A stretch of DNA of 64,000 nt from Whitmania pigra. Its lineage: Eukaryota > Annelida > Clitellata > Hirudinida > Haemopidae. The stretch covers positions 2,160,001 through 2,224,000 of the forward strand of contig JAJTWR010000299.1 of the NCBI GenBank assembly GCA_021613335.1, written 5' to 3'. The notes beneath the pieces were generated by a model. That model did not search any database, was not told the origin of the DNA, and saw only the letters and a list, made by a program, of their open reading frames with translations. Both the position numbers and the translations under genes were made by a program. How positions within the stretch are numbered: position 1 is the first letter of the stretch; each line of letters starts with the position of its first letter. Shown piece after piece: positions 25,701 to 36,500 of the stretch.

Positions 25701-28700
25701 TGATTTTTGTTATTGATCATGTTGGAAAAAGTATCCATCCATAATTATTCACAACGACTTAAAGACGGTTCAGTTTTGATTTGACTTGTCTGTTTTATTT
25801 ATTCTTCATGTTTATATTATAACAAACGTCTTCGGCGTGCAGTTTGGTCAAATGATTAGCGTTCAGGCATGCGGCGATTGTGTGAAAATGTTCGCAACCC
25901 AGCCTGCACTGCCAGGGAGTGAATTGGGTTGGACGAAATAGCCAATGAGAAAATGTTACAACAACGTGGGAATTTGGCGGTTTCACTTCAAAATCGGCGA
26001 ATTTGAACCTCTTTTGTGCTCGAGATATTAGATTTCGGCGACATAATAACATCGACATAGCCGATGAGAAAATGATAACGTAAAGATGGAATTTGGCGGT
26101 TCCACTTCAAAAGCATCGACTTAATAGGATTGGTGAGTTAACCGAAGTCGAGATAAGATGCTTGATAACAACAAAAGGCGTATGTGAACAAACTAACAGC
26201 GGAGATTTACCAATTCGCAATAAGAACCACCGCCGATTCTCGATACAAGCCTTTACATTTATTTTTTCTACATTTGATTTAAAAGAAACGATATTATTCT
26301 TGCATAATAAAATTAATCCTGTTCTCCCGGTAACGAAGTTTATTATTTCAGGTGACCCGTCAAAATAGCCCGGTCAAAACATCCCCGTAAATGTATCTTT
26401 ATAAAAATTATTTGTATGAGTTGAAAACATTAACCGATAACTGATTTCAAATTTGATTAAATGAAATGAATTTTATATTTTGATGGCGCTGTTTTGACGG
26501 GGCTATTTTGTCGCTGGACTATTATGACGGGGTGTCGGCAACATTAGCAAGAAGGCGTTCTCCAGAAATATTGGCAGGGACGTAATTTCAGCATTTTTCC
26601 TAGGGGGAAAACCCTCACAAAACTTGATGACTTTTTTTGCGTCTAGTCTGAAGTCAGGGGATGTAGATGACGGTGATGGTGATGATAGTGGTGATGATGA
26701 TGACGATGACGCTGTTATTGACTGCACTACTACACCTCCACCCATATTATGTTCCTGAGTATCGGTAATTAAAATATGAAAAGTTGATGTGCCATGTATC
26801 TGAATGATAACTGAAACTACTCAACGATGTATTCTTGAATAACGTTATATGTTTTTATGTGTTTTAGATTTATTATTTTTAAGCATGAAAATGTTGTAAA
26901 TTCGCAACGTTTTTATTATTGGAAAACTTTTAAAATGATATCAACCTTCGCGCTAACGTGTATTTATGATCCTCCAATCAAAGAGTAACGTTGACTGATA
27001 ATGCAATACTGATTTTTTTGAAATTCTATTTACCAGGTTTTATAAGTGCCTTATATATCCAGGTAGGGTTTGAATGCACTTTTTAAAAGTAATGTTTTAT
27101 TAACGTCCGTTGCATGTCTAGATGATTAGGACGTCCCTTGTCTAAACTTGAGCTCCCCCCTCCCCCCCCCCAGCATTTTTCGCTGGTTATCTGATGATCA
27201 GATAATGTCGTTTTGACAACCCTGCCTTGGCTGCTCTTGATGCTTTGCAGAATGGCACAATGACTCCCGAGCTTTCGGAATTCTGCAACCTTCATGGAAA
27301 AGACGCTGAAACTGTGCAAAGACAGCTCCAATTCACATCGACAAGTTTACGTGCTGATCAGTCTGACCCCAATGCGTGTATCGAACTACAAGATCTTTTC
27401 TGTGCCACAAGCATTCAGCCCGAGTTGCATATGCTCGATGTTGCTCTTACTCAGACATTTACGTCATCAGATGCAGAAAGGGCATTTTCTAAACTTCGCC
27501 TTATTAAAAGTCATCTCGGGACGACTATGTCTGCCTGTCGTTTGCAAAGTTTATTGAGAATATCTGTGAACGATTAACATTTTCTTGATCGATTAATCGG
27601 AATTTATTTTAATCGATTAAATTCGAACACGCATATATTCCAACTACTTTTAGCCCATCTTGTTGTGTCGCAACAAAAAATTCGCTGCACACAATCATCC
27701 AACTTTAATTAGCTAAAAACAATTAATCGTGCCATGGAAACACGTTGTAAGTTCGTTTATTTGTTTAAAAACTTTGAGAAAAAACTGAAAATTAATTTTA
27801 TTATAAACAGTAATAACACGGTTAAATAATACAATCAGTCAGTTTATAGAAGGTAAGTAGGCTTGCTGTAAATACTTCTTAATATCTAAAATGTTAAATT
27901 TTCTTTGTACATCTCAGCTATCACAGCGTCGATTGTGCGAAGAACGCTTCTTCTGTCGGTCACTGTCGGTAGGAATCGACTGGGGATCCCGGCCCCGGCT
28001 AAAATTAACCGGGGAATGTCGTAAAACATGTATAAGAAATTTAGACATTTTTTTAATGCGAACGTCTATGCCATGTCTGAATCCAAGTTATCATAAAATC
28101 TCTCATTTGATGGAATAAAATCATCAGGTATTAGTTATAAAAGTTATAAAAGCACTTGAGAGAGGCTGGGATTTGAACTCCTAATGGAGTCATACCAAGG
28201 CCAAAGTCTTAATCACTCGTCTACCGACGCACGGTATTAATAGTTCATGATAACTCATAATAACTCATCATAATAAACAAAAGAGTCCGAAACTCATTCC
28301 TTTATTTTTCCTCATTCTTTGGCAAACGTCTGACCACGAATGCCATTTAGAACTGCCTTCACTATCACTTGAGCTGGCAGGTGGGTCATCTATCTATCCG
28401 CCCGTCCATCCACCCATCCATCCATCCACTCCAGGTTTGCCGCTCTGCTAGAAGCTCGTTCGGACGCATTTTACAAAAGAAAGGATCATCCAAAAATCAT
28501 ACCTATGCGTTTTTTCTTATACTTGTTCTCTTGTTCTATCTCTGCTTTCTCAGATACAGGTATGTCGTTTCAGCTTTTCCAAGGCAAAGGTAGTACTTTT
28601 TTTTTCATTCTATCCTGAAGTCAAGCGACTCAAAAAGACTGAATTTCTCTTTATGCTTTGATTGAGGTTGATAACCAATGACAGTTAAAGAAGGAATAAT

Positions 28701-30330
28701 AAACGCAAGTTTCATGTGTACAAATGAGTCTTGAAATGATGGAATTACAGCCAAATAACTGCATTCATGAATGAATGTGCATTGCATTAGTTTTAAAAAA
28801 TTTAAAAAAACCCAGAAAATTACACTGTTATTAGGTTAGAAAGTTTCATATCTAAACATGTATTTTGTACCCCGGGCCCGGCTAAAAAAGTGACCCCAGT
28901 CGATTCCTAACTGTCGGTAAAGTCTTGGTATTTGAGAGGATGCGCCGAAGGTGATACGCTAGTAACAGTATTTTCGGTACTCGACATTGTCGTTGACATT
29001 CTAACTAAATACCAATGCCAATATGGGGGAAAGGCAAGTAATCAAAACGAGCATTATTAAAATTAAAATAAATTGAAAAACTACCGATTAAAAAAGTTTT
29101 AACCGATTAAAATGTTTAATGTTTAAAATGATTAGTTATTCGATTAAATCCGCAGCCCTAATGTTCACAAAATATTATTCATGAATAATTTTAATCTCAG
29201 CGTTGAAAAGAGTTTTTGCAATTTATACGTTGATCCTAAAAATGTTTCTAAAAAGTTGAATGCTTCAAAAGTTTCACATTTCTTTTTGCAGAATATTAAA
29301 ATGGTTAGGTAGCTAATCATTCCTGGAAGTATACTAAACTACTCACATTAAACCAGAAATACTTTGCAATCAAATTTATCGCATTTTAAATATTCAAATT
29401 TTAATTACTAGGTACCTCTCCTTGAAATAAATACGGAGTTAATTTATTCCTATTTTTTATTCCCCTTTATTTGTTGACGAATCGCTTCCGTGATGAGCAC
29501 ACAGGACCGCGTTTGATTTATTGGCACAATTTCTTGGATTCCCCTTCTGGGAATGTGTCACAAAATCAAAGGGATTGTTTTCAAACAAATTCAGAGAAGT
29601 GTCAATAACAGTTATTTGAAGTTCCCAGTTTTAGAAATAAAAAATATTTTAAATTCACTTCAGTTGAAACTGAAACATGTGATGTGATGTCAAACCATGC
29701 AATCCGTCTCCTTTTCGTCTGTTAGGTGAATACCAATTAGCTTATGAGGCTTCATTTTTATGATTCGTCATTCGAAGAGTTTCGAAACCAATTTCAAAAT
29801 CGCACGGAAATTGTTGGCGTTGTTTTTAATTTCTGCGTTTAATTCGTTGAGCTCAATGACTCCTTAGTTACCTTCAAACTCTCACCATCATTCTTAACAT
29901 CGTTATTTACATCACCACAATCGTCATCATCATCGTCTTCGTCGTCATCATCATCGCTATTATTATCAATACCTCGGAGGAACTTCATAAATGGGGAAGT
30001 TATTCTTTGAACGACTTGCTTGAGTGATGATAAATGAGCCACTGCATTATCTGCCAATCCTTCTACAATCATCATCATCACCATCATAGGCATCGTCTTT
30101 GTCGTCATCATCATAATCATCACAGCCATCATCATTATTACTCTTTGATTGATTGAATAATGTTTGCGCAACAGAGTGGGGCAAAAATTGCCGTCACAAG
30201 AGAAAAACCAACGAAGCAATAATATAATATGAATACATTGCGATAATGGCAATTATATATATATATAATTAATCCCTGTAATTATGCATAATTATGTCAT
30301 GTATCATATTCGTTATCTTCATCGTCGTCG

Positions 30331-30403
<73 letters not shown>

Positions 30404-30420
30404 CATCCATCATCATCATC

Positions 30421-30452
<32 letters not shown>

Positions 30453-30490
30453 CATCACCACATCATCATCATTGTCATCATCATCATCAT

Positions 30491-30522
<32 letters not shown>

Positions 30523-33500
30523 ACATCCATAGTTTAAAATTTCTAAAACCGTTACTCGAAAGGTTTCATGTGGGACTTTAACTAAGATTGTTAGTACTAG
30601 GGATTGGTAACCATGACAACATCAACATTGCAGGACTCGGCAGTGAGGACGAAGTGAGGCTGGTGCAGAAGCTGTTCCTGGAGGATGGGTACAATCCCCT
30701 CATCAGACCTGTCAAGAATCTCAACGAAACAGTCATCGTCAAGTTTGGCATGGCCATGATTCAACTCATCAACGTCGTACGTTTACTAACTCACTCACTC
30801 ACTCACTCACTCACTCACTCACTCACTCACTCACTCACTCACTCACTCACTCACTCACTCACTCACTCACTCACTCACCACTCACTCACTCACTCACTCA
30901 CTCACTCACTCACTCACGCACTCACTCACTCACTCACTCACTCACTCACTCACTCACTCACTCACTCACTCACTCACTCACTCACTCACTCACTCACTCA
31001 CTCACTCACTCACTCACTCACTCACTCACTCACTCACTCACTCACTCACTCACTCACTCACTCACTCACTCACTCACTCACTCACTCACTCACTCACTCA
31101 CTCACTCACTCACTCACTCACTCACTCACTCACTCACTCACTCACTCACTCACTCACTCACTCACTCACTCACTCACTCACTCACTCACTCACTCACTCA
31201 CTCACTCACTCACTCACTCACTCACTCACTCACTCACTCACTCACTCACTCACTCACTCACTCACTCACTCACTCACTCACTCACTCACTCACTCACTCA
31301 CTCACTCACTCACTCACTCACTCACTCACTCACCACTCACTCACTCACTCACTCTCACTCACTCACTCACTCACTCACTCACTCACTCACTCGCTCACTC
31401 AGTTCTCTCACTTGAAATTACAATTCGTGAATCCACGATTAGTTTTTCCATCTTGAAAGTAAATGTAGTCCCAATACGGTCAACTAATACCCATTCAGTG
31501 TAGTCATAAAAATACTGAGCAAGTTAAGAGCTGTCAATGTTCCTTTGAAGGTGAAATGTGTCCGTAAAATCGACCAATTGAACACCCAGGGAGTTGTTTA
31601 TCAAATGTATCATCAGAACGTTTAATCAACATCGTCGTTATCATCGTCATCGTCATCATCATCTTTACCAACATCATCATCAAATCTGTTTCATGACATT
31701 CAAGTTACACGAGCTCCGTTTTCTTTGATTTTTTCCATCTTTAATGTTTGCGTTCGTATAAAATATTTTATAAACGTATTAAATTATTTAATTCTTATAA
31801 AAATTATTAACACCTATTTATAACTACAATTTATTTAAAATCTATTTTATTACAATTATTTAAAAATTGTCATTAATATTATTTTGCTTTTTGTCGCTCA
31901 CTAACATACTAACATTAACAAATAATGACTTTATCAAATAATAACAATAACAATTAATAACAATAATGACAATAACAAATAATGACAGTAACACACAATA
32001 ACAATGACAAACAACTATAATATCAATTAATAACAATAATTAATAACATCAACAACAAATAACAACCACAACAATCATGGACATGCGGTTGAATAATAAA
32101 AATATGATCTTAACAAATGAAACATAATCTTAATAAAAACTTTCATTTCATTTGCACCTGAAACTCTGTCTCTCCTCAGGACGAAAAGAATCAAATAATG
32201 AAGTCCAACGTGTGGCTCAGAATGGTTGGTTGTTCAATTGTTTGAAGAATGTTTGTTTTAAGATTTTCAATTCTTATTTTTAATTTACACGTGAATATCT
32301 AAATATATAAATGTGATTGTTTAATTTGAAATCGCATTTGAAATTTCTCTCGTCGTCTAAATTCCTGCTGAAGAAACGTAATGCAGTTGTTGATTGTCAA
32401 CTCGATGACAAGAAGCAAACACGAGAACAACGCACTGGCATCAATCAGTCTGTCCATTCGGCTCATACATAAAATAAATTTAAAATAATATAAAGAGAAT
32501 TTTAATACAAAATAAATATATCAATATTATCGGACATAAACCGAAATCTCAGTAAAATAAAAAAAATCCTGAGATCGAAGATGAACGTTGTGGATTTGTG
32601 GAAGTAAAAAGGAATAAATTTAAAACTGTGGATCAATTGAATGGAGCTTGACATGAGCAAAATGAATGAACGAATGAATGAATGAATGAATGATCGAATG
32701 AACGAACGAACGAATGAACGAATGAATGAATGAAATGGTCATTGGACAGCTGTGGAAGGACTACCAATTAGAGTGGGAACCCAGTGACTTTGGAGGCATC
32801 AACGTCATCAGGACTCTTCCTGATAAAGTTTGGAAGCCTGATATCGTCCTCTTCAACAAGTCGGTTGAATTATTCGTAAATTATTAATTATAACAAAAAT
32901 GATCTATAGAATAATTATTATTTTAATTAAGTAGGTGATAAAATTAGTAATAGGTCAATAATTACATTTTATAACTTCAACACTTCCTGTCAATTCCTAA
33001 GCATATATCATCATCACCTTCATCATCATCGTCATCGTCATCATCGTCGTCGTCGTCATCATCGTCCCAGCTCCCCTAACCCCACTACTAACCGTGTGTA
33101 CAGTGCCGACGGCAAGTACGAGGTGTCGTACAAGCCGAACGTGGTGATCTTCAGCAACGGTGAAGTGATGTGGATTCCTCCCGCCATTTACAAGTCCTCG
33201 TGCATCATCGACGTCAAGTATTTCCCCTTCGATCAGCAGAAATGCGACATGAAGTTCGGTTCTTGGACCTTCAATGGAGACCAGGTTTGTGGATGTGATG
33301 ACGATGATGGTGGCGGTGATGATGATGATGATGATTATGATGATGATGACGATGACGATGACAACGACGACGACGATGACGATGGTGATGGTGATGATGA
33401 TTTTAGTGATAATGCTCTTTACCTTCATAGCTGTTATCGAAAAGATGTTAATGACGACGATGAAAATGATATCAATGACGTCTGTGATATGACCTGGAGT

Positions 33501-36500
33501 TTGAAATATCCCAAGGTCGTACTGGACTGGTACGAAGGTCAGGAGAAGGTCGACCTGAGTGACTACGTGTACAGCGGCACGTGGGACATTATCAGCTGCC
33601 CTGGTCAGTACAACTACACCTACGACCAGGTCGAGAAGCATAGCAAGGCACAGATCACCTTCTTTCTGCACATCAGAAGAAAAACTCTTTTCTACACGGT
33701 CAACCTCATCATTCCTTGTGTACTCATCAGCTTTCTTAGCGTCTGCGTGTTTTATCTGCCTGCAGACGCAGGTGAGAAGATGACAATGTGCATTTCCATC
33801 CTTTTGGCACTCGTCGTCTTCCTCCTCCTCGTCTCGAAGATCCTGCCACCCACGTCTCTCATCATCCCACTGATCGCCAAGTATCTCCTCTTCACCTTCA
33901 TCATGAACATCGTCACCATCCTCATCACGGTCATCATCATCAACTGGAATTTCAAGACTCCGCGGACGCACAGGATGCCGAGGTGGGTCAGGGTGATTTT
34001 CCTCAACTACCTTCCCAAATTTCTACTCATGAAGAGACCCCACCACGAGGAAAGGTGGTCAAAGAAGGCTTATAGTCGAAGAAACAGACCTTCCATTCGA
34101 CCCGAACTGACGTTGAACCCTGACCCCTGCTCGACTCAGTTCAATACCGAGCAGCCATTCAAAGCAAGTTTAAGTACTCCTTAGTTCAACTCTGTTTATG
34201 TATTCATCATGATGTTGATGATGATGATGATGATGATGATGACAGTGATAGTGTACCACGGTGGTGATAGTGATGACGATGATTATATCACTTTATTAAC
34301 GTTTCTTTATTAGCCGCGGGAGAGCCATGAAATGGAGAATTTCAAAGGAAGGGGGGAGGTCATGTCAGGTCACGTGTCAGGCAGGAAGGGTACAACAAGT
34401 TTTTATGAGGCGAGCACAGCGGACGTTCAGATGCCGAATATGACCGTTGAAACACAGAAAGCCATCGATGCTGTTAGATTCATTGCAGCTCATCTCAAAA
34501 ATGAAGATGACTATGCTGAGGCGAGAAAATGCCGTTTTTAACTGCCATTTAATGTTATGAATAAGGATAAACTATTTTAATGATCAGTTGATATGATTGA
34601 TTTTAAATAGGTAATACGATCATGATATTATTAATTATGCTAATATAAATGGTCGTCAGATGAATATTTTACCGGATAAGAATTGATGAACTCAATATAT
34701 AATATTAATATAACCCATAGATAATGATTCTTTTTGAAAACTGCGATTATATGTTTAATTAATGTTCCATGTTTAATGAATGATTAACCTAAACGGAGAC
34801 GAGGTGAGTAAACATGTTGTGTTGTGCGGGATATTTTTCAAGATTGCATCACACGTGACCAGAATCGAAGGGCCCTGATTGGACGAGACCAAGTAAATAA
34901 AATGCAGCCTCCATCAACTGAATGGGGTTGCAACTGAACGCCATTTCGTCTCAAACAAAGAACTGATGAACTGATGATGAGTCTTCAATTTATTTGTGAA
35001 CGATTCAAAAGTTGAGATGGATCAAGTCCAACTTTAACGATGAAGTCTTGAAGGTTACAATGATGTCTCTCGCAATGAAGGAATGAATGCAACGTGTCCA
35101 CAAAAATGTTTTAGAGTGCATTTTTACAATTCGTCTGAATTCATTTAATACGTTCGTGTTGTGCGTTATCCATGTTATCATTTATTTTTGCATCCTCAAC
35201 CTCTTCTCTGAGTAAACATTTGGAGTTTCTGAGCGTACAGTGGATCGAAATATTTGTCTAAAAGAATTGATGTGAAGTAAACGAATTGCATGAAATTATT
35301 CATCTGGATGCGCAGATACGGATCTGAGATGAGCCCAAATCATGTCCAGGAATGGTGCATTAAGAAGCAACAAAGCCATCACATAATGACCAATATCCCG
35401 TTGTCATCCCAGTAAAACGGCGAGTTCCCGACAAAAATGCCTCTCGCAGGTCGCAGCGAAACACGGCCATAAACAGACATTTGCGTTCATGTTGAAGCCA
35501 TTGCTGGGCAATCGCTTTCTTATCAGAGATGGGCAGAAGACAAGCTCTTCGTGAGGACTTATTTAAAAACGCCACGCAATGCTCACCCAAGTGCAGCGCA
35601 ATCCTTCATGCCAGATTGACTTTGCTAAATCGTTAACTGATTCCTAAAAAAAATACTCGGAAAACGAAAGCATGGCTGGGAAAAGAGATGGAATGACTTT
35701 GAAAGAGACAAACAAAAACTTTTGAACAACAAAGCAATAAAAATGAAGGTTTTCTGCGAAACCGTCTCCTTTTATTGACCAAATTATACTGGAAAATTAC
35801 AACAATTTCCAGGTAGGGGGAAATTTGTAGAACATGGAGTTATCTGATGGTCACGCACCATCACTCCTTGTCCGCAATTCATGCGTGACACATTTGTCCA
35901 CAGTGCATCTTCAGGCAAGCATTGCATGAGTCACAGACATGGCCAACAGTTGCTGGATTTGATCGATAAAACCGATATAAATAAAAGTAAATATCTTCTA
36001 ACTAGGCATGTTAAGAGACATTTTAAGTATGGGAAGTGCGAGAGAATGGTCAGTAAATCCTTGAGATTTGAGAATTTAGAAAACAAATCTTGTGCATTGG
36101 GATGTTAATAGTGTCTATGTCACTCTTGGGAGGATGTGGGTGCTTCATCTCCATGTGCATGCTGGAAAAAAAACAATGCAGTATTCCTCGAAGTATTTTC
36201 TGATTCAATGTTAATCCGCGCTAAATAAATGTTAAGTTGAAAGTCATTTTGTCATCAACATGAGATAAAACTTGACGATCAGCAATCTAATGATTCTGTT
36301 GTTGATATCTTTATTGCTGATGTTTTATAGTTGTTAAATATTTTATTGTTGCTCTATTCTTGTGGTTGTTAAATATTTTATTGTCGTTGATATTTTGTTG
36401 TCATTGATATTATTGTTGTTGTTGCTCAATTTCCCGCAACCAAGTCCTCTCGAACATGAAACAATTCGCTCGAATCGTGCCTCCAGATGAACGTAAATCA

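Larger units (their letters stand above)
25501..30633. other. nAChR intron 1, second part
   Basis: No receptor exon is seen. It contains Tigger-like repeat arms (25840-26160), a hAT transposase relic (27194-27576) with a nested element (27970-28909), a dispersed repeat copy at 27089-27133, CATC tetranucleotides near 28405-28430 and (ATC)n arrays at 29900-30140 and 30324-30528. Confidence 0.6.

Noticed and set aside
30588..31415. A 275-aa open frame of Leu-Thr-His-Ser repeats
   Set aside because: It is exon 2 of the receptor read through its donor into a CTCA microsatellite. It is not a separate protein.
32997..34006. Long minus-strand frames opposite the receptor exons
   Set aside because: Shadows of the nAChR coding exons and of ATC repeats. 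The plus strand has the family sequence and splice sites.
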